Of a DNA stretch of 64,000 bases, positions 35,355 through 44,457 are shown piece after piece (the stretch's first letter is position 1; the number at the start of each line of letters is the position of its first letter). Location: NCBI RefSeq assembly GCF_000144405.1, contig NC_014371.1:558001-622000 (forward strand), in the 5' to 3' direction. The notes beneath the pieces are model-generated. The model ran no database searches, was not told the DNA's origin, and saw only the letters and a program-made list of their open reading frames with translations. Source of the stretch: Prevotella melaninogenica ATCC 25845 (GTDB lineage Bacteria > Bacteroidota > Bacteroidia > Bacteroidales > Bacteroidaceae). The translations under genes and the position numbers were made by a program.

Positions 35355-36446
35355 ATGCAGAAAAAAGCACTTATTACGGGTATTACAGGCCAAGATGGTT
35401 CCTATTTGGCAGAGTTATTACTCGAAAAAGGTTATGATGTACATGGAACTATTCGTCGTTCATCAGTAGATTTCCGTGAGCGTATTGCTCATTTAGAAGG
35501 TCGTCCACACTTCCACTTGCATTATGCAGACCTTGGCGACTCTATGAGTATCCTTGGTGTAATCAGTAAAGTGCGTCCTGATGAGATTTATAACCTTGCA
35601 GCACAGAGTCACGTACAGGTAAGTTTCGATTCTCCTGAATTTACTGCTGACGTTGATGCTGTTGGTGTATTACGTATCTTAGAATCAGTTCGCCAGTTGG
35701 GTATGACAGAAACTTGTCGTATCTATCAGGCTTCTACTTCTGAGTTGTATGGTAAGGTTGAGGAAGTTCCACAAAACGAAAACACCCCATTCCATCCTTA
35801 CAGCCCATATGCTGTAGCTAAGCAGTATGGCTTCTGGATTACAAAGGAGTATCGTGAGGCTTACAACATGTATTGTTGCTCTGGTATCCTCTTCAACCAC
35901 GAGAGTGAGCGTCGTGGCGAGACTTTCGTTACACGTAAGATTACACTTGCTGCTGCACGTATCAAGCAGGGCAAGCAGGAAAAACTCTATTTGGGTAATC
36001 TTGGTTCTCTTCGTGACTGGGGCTATGCTAAGGATTACGTTGAGTGCATGTGGTTGATACTCCAGCAGGAGAAGCCTGAGGACTTCGTTATTGCTACTGG
36101 TGTACAGCATAGCGTACGTGATTTCTGCTATTATGCATTTAAGCGTGTTGGTATTGAACTCGAATTCCAAGGTGAGGACATGGAAGAAAAGGGTATTGAT
36201 AAGGCTACAGGAAAGGTACTTATTGAGGTTAGTCCAGACTTCTATCGTCCTACTGACGTTGTCAATCTCTGGGGAGACCCAACAAAGGCAAAGGCGAAAC
36301 TCGGTTGGAATCCTAACAGTACAAGTTTTGAAGAGCTTGTCAACATTATGGTAGACAGCGACATGGCTAAGGTTGCTTCTGAGGGTGCAGCTGAGAAGGT
36401 TAGAACAAACCTTGAAGAGTATTTGGAGAAGGGTATCGTTAAGTAA
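35355..36446 (+). CDS. gmd: GDP-mannose 4,6-dehydratase
   Basis: Gmd makes GDP-4-keto-6-deoxymannose from GDP-mannose, the first step to GDP-L-fucose. The 363-residue enzyme has the NADP loop [19 protein letters not shown] at 8-26, ASTSELYGK near 125 with the catalytic Thr/Glu, [13 protein letters not shown] with the YxxxK pair near 149-161, and [15 protein letters not shown] near 182. All match the Gmd family; length is normal (E. coli 373). fcl follows after 129 bases, so both steps are together. Confidence 0.96.
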   Translation: MQKKALITGITGQDGSYLAELLLEKGYDVHGTIRRSSVDFRERIAHLEGRPHFHLHYADLGDSMSILGVISKVRPDEIYNLAAQSHVQVSFDSPEFTADVDAVGVLRILESVRQLGMTETCRIYQASTSELYGKVEEVPQNENTPFHPYSPYAVAKQYGFWITKEYREAYNMYCCSGILFNHESERRGETFVTRKITLAAARIKQGKQEKLYLGNLGSLRDWGYAKDYVECMWLILQQEKPEDFVIATGVQHSVRDFCYYAFKRVGIELEFQGEDMEEKGIDKATGKVLIEVSPDFYRPTDVVNLWGDPTKAKAKLGWNPNSTSFEELVNIMVDSDMAKVASEGAAEKVRTNLEEYLEKGIVK

Positions 36447-36575
36447 GAACACTTCATCCTTCCCTCCCCCTCTTATGAGAGGGATAATTACCGCTTATGC
36501 TGATAGTTGGCGATTCCAAATAATCGCTTACTATCAGCTATTATTACTTTTTATCGTCTATTCAACAAACACGCA

Positions 36576-37778
36576 ATGAACAAAAATAGTAAAATATACA
36601 TTGCTGGACACAATGGATTAGTTGGCTCAGCAATATGGAATAACCTTCTTCAACGAGGATATACAAATCTCGTTGGACGAAGCCATAAAGAATTAGATCT
36701 GACAGATCAGCAGGCTGTGAAGCGTTTCTTTGATGAAGAGAAACCTGATGCCGTTGTCCTTGCTGCTGCTTTCGTTGGAGGTATTATGGCAAACTATCTC
36801 TATCGTGCAGACTTCATCATGCAGAATATGAAGATGCAATGCAATGTTATTGAGCAGAGCTACCTTCATAAGGTAGAGAAACTTCTCTTCCTTGGAAGTA
36901 CGTGTATCTATCCAAAGAACGCACCACAGCCAATGCGCGAGGATTGTTTGCTGACTTCTCCATTGGAATATAGCAACGAGGAGTATGCTATTGCAAAGAT
37001 AGCAGGTCTTAAGATGTGTGAAAGCTATAACCTCCAGTATGGTACTAATTACATAGCTGTCATGCCAACAAACCTCTATGGCCCTAATGATAACTTCCAT
37101 TTGGAGAACTCTCATGTGATGCCAGCTATGATGCGCAAGATTTATCTTGCGAAACTTATTCACGAAAACAACTGGGGTGCTATCCGTAATGATATGGATA
37201 AGCGTCCTATCAATCCAACTGACAAACTGCGTGCGGAGATTGGTGAAGGTAATGTTGATGGCAAGAATACAGAAGAGCGCATCTTGAAAGCACTCGCTTT
37301 CTATGGTATTGAGAATAATAAGGTGACCCTATGGGGTGACGGAAGTCCATTACGCGAATTCCTTTGGAGTGAGGATATGGCTGATGCCAGCGTTCACGTC
37401 TTATTAAATGTAGACTTCAAAGATATCATTGGCATTGAGAAATATTCAAGTGTTTTCTACGGTGCAAAGATTGATGGAGCTGTTGACCGCAACAACTCTG
37501 AGGGTCGTGGTGGTGCTATCCCATCTTTAGGAGAGATTCGTAACTGTCATATCAATGTTGGTACTGGTAAGGAACTTACTATCAAAGAACTTGCAGAACT
37601 TGTTAAGAAGACCGTTCACTTTGAAGGAGACATCATCTGGGATGCCGAGAAACCAAATGGTACACCACGTAAACTCATTGATGTTGAGAAGTTGCATAGC
37701 CTTGGTTGGACGCACAAAGTAGAAATTGAGGATGGTGTTGAGAAGCTCTACGAGTGGTATCAAGAAAGCTTAAAGTAA
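36576..37778 (+). CDS. fcl: GDP-L-fucose synthase, long form
   Basis: Fcl epimerises and reduces the Gmd product to GDP-L-fucose. Family marks: AGHNGLVGSAIW at 9-20, the long FLGSTCIYPKNAPQPM near 107-122, YAIAKIAGLKMCESYN near 139 (YxxxK) and NLYGPNDNFH near 166. The protein has 400 residues against 321 in E. coli; the excess is mainly an insert around 200-245 (DKRPINPTDKLRAEIG to ILKALAFYGIENNK) and near 285-305. The frame continues upstream to a TTG at 36507, giving 23 unlikely residues; the ATG at 36576 is chosen because the Rossmann strand then starts at residue 6. Confidence 0.94.
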   Translation: MNKNSKIYIAGHNGLVGSAIWNNLLQRGYTNLVGRSHKELDLTDQQAVKRFFDEEKPDAVVLAAAFVGGIMANYLYRADFIMQNMKMQCNVIEQSYLHKVEKLLFLGSTCIYPKNAPQPMREDCLLTSPLEYSNEEYAIAKIAGLKMCESYNLQYGTNYIAVMPTNLYGPNDNFHLENSHVMPAMMRKIYLAKLIHENNWGAIRNDMDKRPINPTDKLRAEIGEGNVDGKNTEERILKALAFYGIENNKVTLWGDGSPLREFLWSEDMADASVHVLLNVDFKDIIGIEKYSSVFYGAKIDGAVDRNNSEGRGGAIPSLGEIRNCHINVGTGKELTIKELAELVKKTVHFEGDIIWDAEKPNGTPRKLIDVEKLHSLGWTHKVEIEDGVEKLYEWYQESLK

Positions 37779-37790
37779 TTTTTATCATTG

Positions 37791-37829
37791 ATTAGGCATA
37801 TTGGGCATGTTAGCCCAATAAGCCTAATT
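37791..37829 (+). terminator. fcl terminator hairpin
   Basis: ATTAGGCATATTGGGC pairs with GCCCAATAAGCCTAAT over 16 bases with one mismatch, loop ATGTTA, followed by TTTG. It overlaps the upstream TTG extension of the next reading frame. Confidence 0.65.
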
Positions 37830-37885
37830 TGATTAATAAGTACACCCAATCGCAAACAGCGAACATTCATTCAAATCTTTACTAT

Positions 37886-40000
37886 ATGAAGAAACAAGTA
37901 TTACTAACCGCAGCATTATTGTCTGCTACAAGCATGATGGCACAGAAGCTAACGTATCCACAAGCTCCAAAGGACGGAACTATAGACACCTATTTTGGTG
38001 TTCAAGTTGCCGATCCTTATCGTCCATTAGAGAATGACAGTTCCAAAGCTACCGCTGAATGGGTAGCTGCTGAGAACAAGGTTACACAAGAGTATCTTTC
38101 TCGTATTCCATTCCGAGCAAAACTCTTCAACCGTATGAAGGAGTTGGCGAACTATGAGAAGGTATCGGCTCCTTCTTATATTAAATTGATAGGTAAGTGG
38201 CTTTTCTACAAAAATGATGGTCTTCAGAACCAAAGTGTACTCTACATCATGGACCGTCTTGGGGATGAGAAGAACGCACGTGTTTTCCTTAACCCTAACC
38301 AATTGTCATCAGACGGAACCGTTGCACTGAAGGGTATCTACTTCTCACACAACGGTAAGTATGCAACCTACTCTATCTCTCGCAGCGGAAGCGACTGGCA
38401 AGAGTTCTATGTTATGGATGTCAAGACTGGAAAACTGCTTGATGACCATATTACTTGGGCAAAGTTTTCTGGCGCATCATGGCAAGGTGACGGATTCTAT
38501 TACAGTGCTTACGATGCTCCACAAAAGGGACATGAGTTTAGTAATGTGAATTCTATCCAGAAAATCTACTATCATAAGATTGGTACTCCACAGTCTGAGG
38601 ATGTTCTCTTCTATCAGAATCCAGCGAATCCTATGCGCTTCTACGCTGTAAGTGTCAATGAAGAAGAAACCATGATGTTCCTATATGAAAGCGGTGCAGG
38701 CTCAGGCAACATTGTCTATGTACGTGATCTCCGTCAGCCTAACAGCCAATTCATTCAGATGACATCAAATCTTGATTTGCAATATAGTTTAGTTGAAACT
38801 ATTGGCGACAAGATGTACTTCCTTACAAACGATGGCGCACCAAAGAACCGACTTATGGTTACCGACCTTAAGCACCCTGGTTTCAGCGAGTGGAAAACAC
38901 TTGTACCAGAGTCTAAGGACATGCTTGAAGGTGTTACCTTTGCTGATGGTAAGATGATTCTCAACTATATGAAAGATGCTTCCAGCCACGCTTACGTTTA
39001 TTCTATGGATGGAAAGCAACTCTCTGAAATAAAACTTCCTACATTGGGCAGTGCAAGTTTCTATGGAGAAAAGGACCGGAAGGAAGTATTCTACTCCTTC
39101 TCATCTTTCACCGTACCAACCACCATCTATCAGTATGACCTTGCCACAACTAACAGCAAGGTGTATGCTGCACCAAAGGTTAAGTTCAAGGAGTCTGATT
39201 ATGTCTGCGAACAGGTGTTCTATCCAAGTAAGGACGGAACGAAGATTCCTCTCTTTATCACTTATAAAAAAGGTTTAAAGCGTAATGGTAAGAACCCAGT
39301 ATTCCTCTATGGCTATGGTGGTTTCAACGTACCTTTAACCCCTTACTTCTCTTCGGTACGTATTCCTTTCATCGAAAATGGTGGAATCTATGCTCAAGCA
39401 TCCCTACGAGGTGGCAGTGAGTATGGTGAGGACTGGCACATAGCTGGTACGAAGATGCAGAAACAGAATGTCTTTGATGACTTCATCTCAGCTGGTGAGT
39501 GGCTTATCGAAAACAAGTATACAAGTAAAGACTACCTCGCTATTGTTGGCGGTTCAAATGGTGGTTTGCTTATAGGAGCTTGCATGACACAGCGTCCTGA
39601 CCTCTTTAAAGTATGTATTCCACAAGTAGGAGTAATGGATATGTTGCGCTATCATAAGTTTACGATTGGTTGGAACTGGGCTCCAGACTATGGAACAAGC
39701 GAAGATTCAAAAGAGATGTTTGAGTATCTTCACGCTTATTCTCCACTCCACAATCTCCGTCCTGGCACAAAGTATCCAGCAACTTTGGTAACAACAGCCG
39801 ACCATGACGACCGTGTTGTACCTGCACACTCATTTAAGTTTGCAGCTACCCTGCAGGCTGACAATGCTGCCAACACACCGACCCTCATTCGCATTGATAC
39901 CAAGGCAGGCCACGGAAGCGGTAAGCCTTTGTCTAAGCAGTTGGAAGAGCAGGCTGACATCTACGGTTTCATCCTTTATAATATGGGATTGAAATATTAA
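37886..40000 (+). CDS. Prolyl oligopeptidase, S9A family, secreted
   Basis: A periplasmic serine peptidase of 704 residues cutting after proline in small peptides. It has a signal peptide at 1-20 ending SMMAQ, a seven-bladed propeller in the middle and a C-terminal alpha/beta-hydrolase domain. The catalytic Ser is in GGSNGGLL near 553, with the Asp in TADHDDRVVPAHS near 638 and the His in AGHGSGKP near 673. QASLRGGSEYGEDWH near 509 is typical of S9A enzymes. The frame can be read from a TTG at 37829, but this adds 19 residues ahead of the signal peptide and overlaps the fcl terminator, so the ATG at 37886 is chosen. Confidence 0.94.
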   Translation: MKKQVLLTAALLSATSMMAQKLTYPQAPKDGTIDTYFGVQVADPYRPLENDSSKATAEWVAAENKVTQEYLSRIPFRAKLFNRMKELANYEKVSAPSYIKLIGKWLFYKNDGLQNQSVLYIMDRLGDEKNARVFLNPNQLSSDGTVALKGIYFSHNGKYATYSISRSGSDWQEFYVMDVKTGKLLDDHITWAKFSGASWQGDGFYYSAYDAPQKGHEFSNVNSIQKIYYHKIGTPQSEDVLFYQNPANPMRFYAVSVNEEETMMFLYESGAGSGNIVYVRDLRQPNSQFIQMTSNLDLQYSLVETIGDKMYFLTNDGAPKNRLMVTDLKHPGFSEWKTLVPESKDMLEGVTFADGKMILNYMKDASSHAYVYSMDGKQLSEIKLPTLGSASFYGEKDRKEVFYSFSSFTVPTTIYQYDLATTNSKVYAAPKVKFKESDYVCEQVFYPSKDGTKIPLFITYKKGLKRNGKNPVFLYGYGGFNVPLTPYFSSVRIPFIENGGIYAQASLRGGSEYGEDWHIAGTKMQKQNVFDDFISAGEWLIENKYTSKDYLAIVGGSNGGLLIGACMTQRPDLFKVCIPQVGVMDMLRYHKFTIGWNWAPDYGTSEDSKEMFEYLHAYSPLHNLRPGTKYPATLVTTADHDDRVVPAHSFKFAATLQADNAANTPTLIRIDTKAGHGSGKPLSKQLEEQADIYGFILYNMGLKY

Positions 40001-40007
40001 GAGTTCA

Positions 40008-40068
40008 GAGGAGTTATGTTCATATATCTTTGTTTGAAAAGTAACTTCTTGCAATAGCATAACTCCTC
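40008..40068 (+). terminator. Hairpin after the prolyl oligopeptidase gene
   Basis: GAGGAGTTATG (40008-40018) pairs perfectly with CATAACTCCTC (40058-40068) across a 39-base loop. The same arm, AGGAGTTATG, occurs in the terminator at 54407-54444. Confidence 0.5.
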
Positions 40069-40147
40069 AAACTCCCAAACATATTTCATGAATAACAGTA
40101 TTGTATTAATTCAATTTAAATACTCAATCTATTAAGTTTCCAATCAA

Positions 40148-40912
40148 ATGCAGATTCTATTAGCATCCGCTAAGATAATGAACAGTACCACTACGGTACA
40201 AACCCCAAAAACACACCTGCCTCGCTTCAAAAAAGAAGCGGGGCAGATGGCGTTAGAATTAGGTGACCTTTCTGTTGAAGAACTTGCAAAAGCGATTCTA
40301 TGCAATGAAAAGATTGCACTTGAAAATAAGTTACGTTATCAAGATTTCTTCAACGAGGAAGCCTACTTACCTGCCCTCCTCGCTTACTACGGACAAGCAT
40401 ATAAATGCCTTAAAGCACAGGAGTACAGTCAGGAAGACTTCTCATATGCTGACAAACATCTTTGGATAACAAGTTTTCTTTATGGTCTCTTACGTCCATT
40501 AGACCTTATCCATCCCTATCGTCTTGAAGGAAAAGCCAAACTACCTTCAGCCGAAGGCAAGAATATGTTTGCCTATTGGAAACCTCATCTTACAGATATT
40601 CTCATCGAAGCAGTTAAAGCTGACGATGGAATCCTTGTACACTTGGCAACAGAAGAATTCCAACATCTATTCGATTGGAAACGATTACAAAAAGAGATAC
40701 GTATTATTCAACCACTCTTTATGGTTGATCAAGGGAGTCGACTGAAGGCAGTTAGTGTCTATGCAAAGAGCTGTCGTGGTGCTATGACAAGTTATATACT
40801 CCGTAACCAACTAACTTCACCTGACGAACTTCTTGCCTTCGAGTATGATGGATTCACCTATCATAAAGATTATGGAGACGAAAATCATCCACACTTTATC
40901 CTAAAGCCTTAA
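40148..40912 (+). CDS. yaaA: YaaA-family protein (DUF328)
   Basis: YaaA proteins lower free iron and DNA damage under hydrogen peroxide stress in E. coli; the fold binds DNA. The 254-residue protein has the family N-terminus MQILLASAKIMN, then LGDLSVEELAKAIL near 39, AYKCLKAQEYSQED near 84 and FLYGLLRPLDLIHPYRLEGKAKL near 110-132 (the best-conserved block), ending in SCRGAMTSYI near 206 and FDYDGFTYH-like FEYDGFTYHKDY. Length matches (E. coli 258). The small acidic gene at 40956 follows closely. Confidence 0.92.
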   Translation: MQILLASAKIMNSTTTVQTPKTHLPRFKKEAGQMALELGDLSVEELAKAILCNEKIALENKLRYQDFFNEEAYLPALLAYYGQAYKCLKAQEYSQEDFSYADKHLWITSFLYGLLRPLDLIHPYRLEGKAKLPSAEGKNMFAYWKPHLTDILIEAVKADDGILVHLATEEFQHLFDWKRLQKEIRIIQPLFMVDQGSRLKAVSVYAKSCRGAMTSYILRNQLTSPDELLAFEYDGFTYHKDYGDENHPHFILKP

Positions 40913-40955
40913 TCTGTATTCACACCTTATTATAAATATAAAAGTCAAATTAATT

Positions 40956-41153
40956 ATGTCAATAGAAGAATATCGCCAAGAAATACTTACCTCCTTACTT
41001 GCTAAAACAAATAGCAAGGGTGCCCCCCGTTTTGAAGAAGCAGCAGCTAAGGAGCTACTTGACCAACTATCAGACGAAGAACTGGAAGAGGGTATCTTAT
41101 TCAACACACCTGAGGACGTAGCTGAAATCCTATCAGAAGTTGGAACACTCTAA
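40956..41153 (+). CDS. Small acidic protein of unknown function
   Basis: A 65-residue acidic, all-helical protein, rich in Glu and Leu (LLDQLSDEELEEGILFNTPEDVAEI-like C-terminal half, quoted to locate: DQLSDEELEEG at about 40-50). No motif or signal peptide. It lies 43 bases after yaaA on the same strand and ends before a 400-base gap. Its composition and in-frame coding look are those of a real short gene. Function unknown. Confidence 0.6.
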   Translation: MSIEEYRQEILTSLLAKTNSKGAPRFEEAAAKELLDQLSDEELEEGILFNTPEDVAEILSEVGTL

Positions 41154-41376
41154 GCACACATTATAAGCAACAAAAGAAAATATAGACGACAAACGACAGT
41201 TTATTAGAGTTTTCTCTCGGCTTATTAAAGCTTATTCCATCTTAAAATCTCACATTCATAGCAACGAAATATCTTTACATAGTTTTTAGATATTTCTACT
41301 TAAAAACAAGAAATAAAAGCATTTTTCAACCTCTTTGTAACTTTCTACTTATCAAGAAGTTATAACGTTGTGCAAG

Positions 41377-41470
41377 AAAAGGTGCTTACTTAGCCTTCAA
41401 AAGGGCGTTAGTTAGGCTCTTAAATAGCATCTTTAACAAGTCAATTAAGGCTTAATTAGAATGCTATTCA
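41377..41470 (+). repeat. Dispersed 100-bp hairpin repeat, copy 4 (most diverged)
   Basis: Landmarks: AAAAGGTGCTTACTTAGCC, AAAAGGGCGTTAGTTAGG, AATAGCATCTTTAACAAG, TCAATTAAGGCTTAATTAG, AATGC. Arms TTAGCCTT and AAGGCTTAA pair. The central AAAGG core is lost. Confidence 0.65.
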
Positions 41471-41514
41471 TGGTTATTAAAAATGCTAATGAGGATTTAT
41501 TTTGACAAAACAAC

Positions 41515-41551
41515 AAAAAAGGTAAAAGAGAATGAACCCTTTTACCTTTTT
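41515..41551. terminator. Bidirectional terminator of the porin gene
   Basis: AAAAAGGTAAAAG pairs perfectly with CTTTTACCTTTTT (13 bp) around a 10-base loop; 21 bases past the minus-strand stop. Confidence 0.8.
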
Positions 41552-41571
41552 ATTATTTACTAAGTTTCTTC

Positions 41572-43200
41572 TTAGAAACGATAACCCAATGTAAGGAGTA
41601 ACTGACTTCTGTTATTCTTAACATCAGTAATTGAAGCAATGTTAGACTCCGTTATTTTTGTAGTACCAGATGTATAAGTAATGTCTTTTACATTAGAGAA
41701 TGGAGCAAAAGAACCTTTCTGTGCACTATACTGATAAGCCAAGTCTATATTGAACTTCTTAACCTGATAACCAACACCTAATGTGAAGCGATTAATTTCT
41801 CCCCAGTTTGTGTAGTCTGTTGTTGAAGAATATGATGTACCTAAAGAAGCAAGACCTGGGTCTTTCTGACCATTATTTGCATACTTTGCACCAACATAGT
41901 TATAACCTATACGCAATGCAACATTGCTTACAGGCTTATACTCAATACCTAACTTTAAAGTACTTACCCCCTTCAGAACCTCCTTAGTGTGTGCATTCAT
42001 ATTCTTGTCAGGGATTGATGACTCGTAGTACTGACCATAGTAATAATCATAGTATCCACCATCATTGACTCTACTATTAATATTACTATAATTCTCATAC
42101 TCGTAAGTTGCACCCAAGGCAAGGTAGTTGCCAACAGTGTGACCAAGAGAGAAGCCAAACTTCCAAGGGGTCCACATCTTGAAATCGTATGAGTTAGCAA
42201 CACCTTTTTCCTGACTTGATGTGCCTGACGCATAAACAAGACGAGTAACATTTGAAGTCGTCAAGTCATACCATGTTGGAGACTTCACGTATGCACCAAT
42301 TCTAAATGGAGACTCAGCTACTGGACGAACAATTACACCAGCTGTGATATCAAAACCTGAACCCGTTACCTTTCTCTCATCACGAACAAGTACACCACCA
42401 GCATTGTTTAAGTTCTCACGATACTCACTATATCCCTTATAATTAACATCCTTCATACCGAATGTCAAACCGAGATAAACCCTGTCATTGAGGTTTCCAC
42501 TCACAGCAAAGTCGTAGTTACCAATATAGCCAGTATGCGCACGGTCTAAAGTATAACCAGTAGCTTTCTCATAATTATAAGTTCCTGTGCTACCTGGAAT
42601 CAATGAATTCCAATAAAGGTAATCAATCTGACTCCAAGTAGATGCTACATTTGGTGATGGATTGTTTGGTGTTGGAGCCTCTACATAACCAACATTCTGA
42701 CCTTTCTTATCTTTACCAACAAAGAATCCACCATTATTTTCATTACCAAGTATACCTTTAATATATGACTGCTTATTCTGTGAACTTCCATTCAAAGAGC
42801 CTGCAGCATTAAGGATATAATCAAAGTTCTTGCTCTTATGATAATTGAAACCAAAGTTAAGGAAAGACTTCTGACCAGTACGAGTAGTATAGACACCACC
42901 AATCTGGTCGAAACTCAGATTAGTCTTCTTACCATTAGAGAACTCCTTACCATCTGATTGCATAAGAAGACCAGCACTGAGACTAACATTGCTGTGACGG
43001 AACAAACCGATACCAGCTGGGTTAGAACCGATAGTAGAAATATCAGCACCCAAGGCTTCCATGGCTCCGCCCATACCAACATAGCGTGCAGTACCATTCA
43101 AGTCCTCTCCTGCTAACTTAGCATTCTCGTATGTCTCCTGTGCATTTGCAGACAAAGCAGCAAACAACGAAACAGCAAAGAAAATATATTTACTCTTCAT
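41572..43200 (-). CDS. FadL/OmpP1/TodX-like outer-membrane channel
   Basis: A 542-residue outer-membrane beta-barrel of the long-chain-fatty-acid-transporter fold, common in Bacteroidetes for hydrophobic substrates. Signal peptide at 1-20 ending SANAQ. The diagnostic start of the mature chain ARYVGMGGAMEALGADIS near 38-55 leads to STIGSNPAGIGLFRHSNVSLS, the N-terminal hatch region with the NPAG motif. The rest shows alternating strands and ends in Phe (LLLTLGYRF), the usual outer-membrane signal. It shares an operon with the Gly/Tyr-rich gene just upstream (42 bases). Substrate unknown. Confidence 0.9.
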   Translation of the reverse strand: MKSKYIFFAVSLFAALSANAQETYENAKLAGEDLNGTARYVGMGGAMEALGADISTIGSNPAGIGLFRHSNVSLSAGLLMQSDGKEFSNGKKTNLSFDQIGGVYTTRTGQKSFLNFGFNYHKSKNFDYILNAAGSLNGSSQNKQSYIKGILGNENNGGFFVGKDKKGQNVGYVEAPTPNNPSPNVASTWSQIDYLYWNSLIPGSTGTYNYEKATGYTLDRAHTGYIGNYDFAVSGNLNDRVYLGLTFGMKDVNYKGYSEYRENLNNAGGVLVRDERKVTGSGFDITAGVIVRPVAESPFRIGAYVKSPTWYDLTTSNVTRLVYASGTSSQEKGVANSYDFKMWTPWKFGFSLGHTVGNYLALGATYEYENYSNINSRVNDGGYYDYYYGQYYESSIPDKNMNAHTKEVLKGVSTLKLGIEYKPVSNVALRIGYNYVGAKYANNGQKDPGLASLGTSYSSTTDYTNWGEINRFTLGVGYQVKKFNIDLAYQYSAQKGSFAPFSNVKDITYTSGTTKITESNIASITDVKNNRSQLLLTLGYRF

Positions 43201-43242
43201 TTCTGATATTCTTTATTAATTAAAAATTCATTATCCAAAATA

Positions 43243-44289
43243 CTATCTATGACTACCGAAGGCACTGCGTGAGCCACCAGAGTTGCTGCCTCCACCGCCA
43301 GAATATGAGCCACCGAAGCTACCACCACCTCTTGCACCACCAAATGAGCTTGGTGAAGGCTGTGAGAATGTAGAGCGCTCTGGTTGAGAATAAGAGCGTG
43401 TCTGATTCTCAAAACCATTCTGACGTGCGCCAGCGAAGCGATCATAGTAGCTTCTCATATCATTACTCTGAGATGCATTGTTACCATACTGGTTTACATT
43501 GCCACGACGACTTGAGAAAGAAGATCGTCCGTTGTCATAGGAACCACTTCTTGCTTGAGAACCAAAGTCTCTTGGAGAGTTACCCCAGTGATTAGCTGTA
43601 CCCGTATGACCATTGTAAGCATAGTAGCCACCTCTTCTATAACCATAGTAAGGATAGCCACCATAATAGCCATAATATCTGCTCCATGGGTTGTACCAAC
43701 CATAGTCAGCATAACCATAATAGTATGGATAACCGCCGTAGTAGCCATAATATGGATAACCACCATAATAGCTATAATAAGGATAGCCACCATAATAACC
43801 ATATGACCATGGATCATCCCATCTGTCATACCAGCCACCATAATAAGGTGAACGCCATCCCCATCCTACATAGAACGAAGAGCGACCAGCAAACCATGGG
43901 TCATAATAGCCACCCCAAAATCCATCAAAACGACTCATTCTTCGGCTATAAGCAAAGTCATCGTTATCACTTTCGTACTGACGAGTGAAACCTCCATAGA
44001 TAGTATCTAACACTACAGAGTCGCCATGCAACGTAGAGATACGAGACATAAAGATATCGTTTCCAAGAGAATCAACTCCTATTTTCTTATAATTATACTT
44101 GCCACGACGATTGTATTCGTCATTAGACTTACCAATACCGCTATAATATACAGGGCGATCCTCCTCCACTTTACTCTGTTGATAAACAGACTGATCCGCC
44201 TTTGACGGGGTAAAATAAAGGTCATCTTGCGCCATTGATAGCAATGGCATAGCTCCAAATAAAACCGAAAGTAATACTGAACGTTTCAT
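43243..44289 (-). CDS. Secreted Gly/Tyr/Ser-rich low-complexity protein
   Basis: A 348-residue protein with signal peptide at 1-20 (MLLSMAQ ending). The N-terminal 110 residues are ordinary, with a Tyr-rich VYYSGIGKSNDEY stretch. The middle (about 135-225) is a tandem array of YGGYPYY units at spacings of 8 residues, four to five copies, encoded by a DNA tandem repeat in 43620-43830. The tail is Gly/Ser-rich with many Asn and Arg and ends in SRSAFGSHR. It precedes the FadL-type gene in an operon. Function unknown; possibly a surface or matrix protein. Confidence 0.75.
   Translation of the reverse strand: MKRSVLLSVLFGAMPLLSMAQDDLYFTPSKADQSVYQQSKVEEDRPVYYSGIGKSNDEYNRRGKYNYKKIGVDSLGNDIFMSRISTLHGDSVVLDTIYGGFTRQYESDNDDFAYSRRMSRFDGFWGGYYDPWFAGRSSFYVGWGWRSPYYGGWYDRWDDPWSYGYYGGYPYYSYYGGYPYYGYYGGYPYYYGYADYGWYNPWSRYYGYYGGYPYYGYRRGGYYAYNGHTGTANHWGNSPRDFGSQARSGSYDNGRSSFSSRRGNVNQYGNNASQSNDMRSYYDRFAGARQNGFENQTRSYSQPERSTFSQPSPSSFGGARGGGSFGGSYSGGGGSNSGGSRSAFGSHR
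43620..43830 (-). repeat. Coding tandem repeat (YGGYPYY units)
   Basis: DNA units of about 24 bp encoding YYGGYPYY with small changes (SYYGGYPYY, GYYGGYPYY, then YYGGYPYYGYRRGG). The repeats lie in frame inside the 43243-44289 gene and could change copy number by slipped replication. Confidence 0.65.
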
Positions 44290-44355
44290 ATACCTTTTTT
44301 TTAATTTACACTTGTTTTAACACCAAGATAATGTTTGTACACAATCTTTATAGTG

Positions 44356-44363
44356 CAAAAATA
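44356..44363 (-). promoter_or_regulatory. -7 promoter element of the Gly/Tyr-rich gene
   Basis: Minus-strand TATTTTTG followed by CACTAT, matching TAnnTTTG, 66 bases before the ATG at 44289. Confidence 0.4.
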
Positions 44364-44428
44364 AGATAACTTTCTTTGCAAATATACGGATTTTCCCTAA
44401 TCCATGGTAGGTTTTTCCCTATTTTTTA

Positions 44429-44436
44429 TAATTTTG
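44429..44436 (+). promoter_or_regulatory. -7 promoter element of prmA
   Basis: TAATTTTG followed by GCAGT, 21 bases before the prmA ATG. Confidence 0.5.
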
Positions 44437-44457
44437 CAGTAGAAATTTAACACCAAG

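Larger units (their letters stand above)
41154..41571. other. Gap between converging genes
   Basis: 418 bases with no gene. It contains AT-rich DNA, copy 4 of the 100-bp hairpin repeat (41377-41470) and the terminator at 41515-41551. Confidence 0.75.

Noticed and set aside
36507..36575. TTG-initiated extension of GDP-L-fucose synthase
   Set aside because: It adds residues before the Rossmann strand not expected in the family.
37829..37885. TTG-initiated extension of the prolyl oligopeptidase
   Set aside because: It precedes a good signal peptide and begins at the edge of a terminator hairpin.
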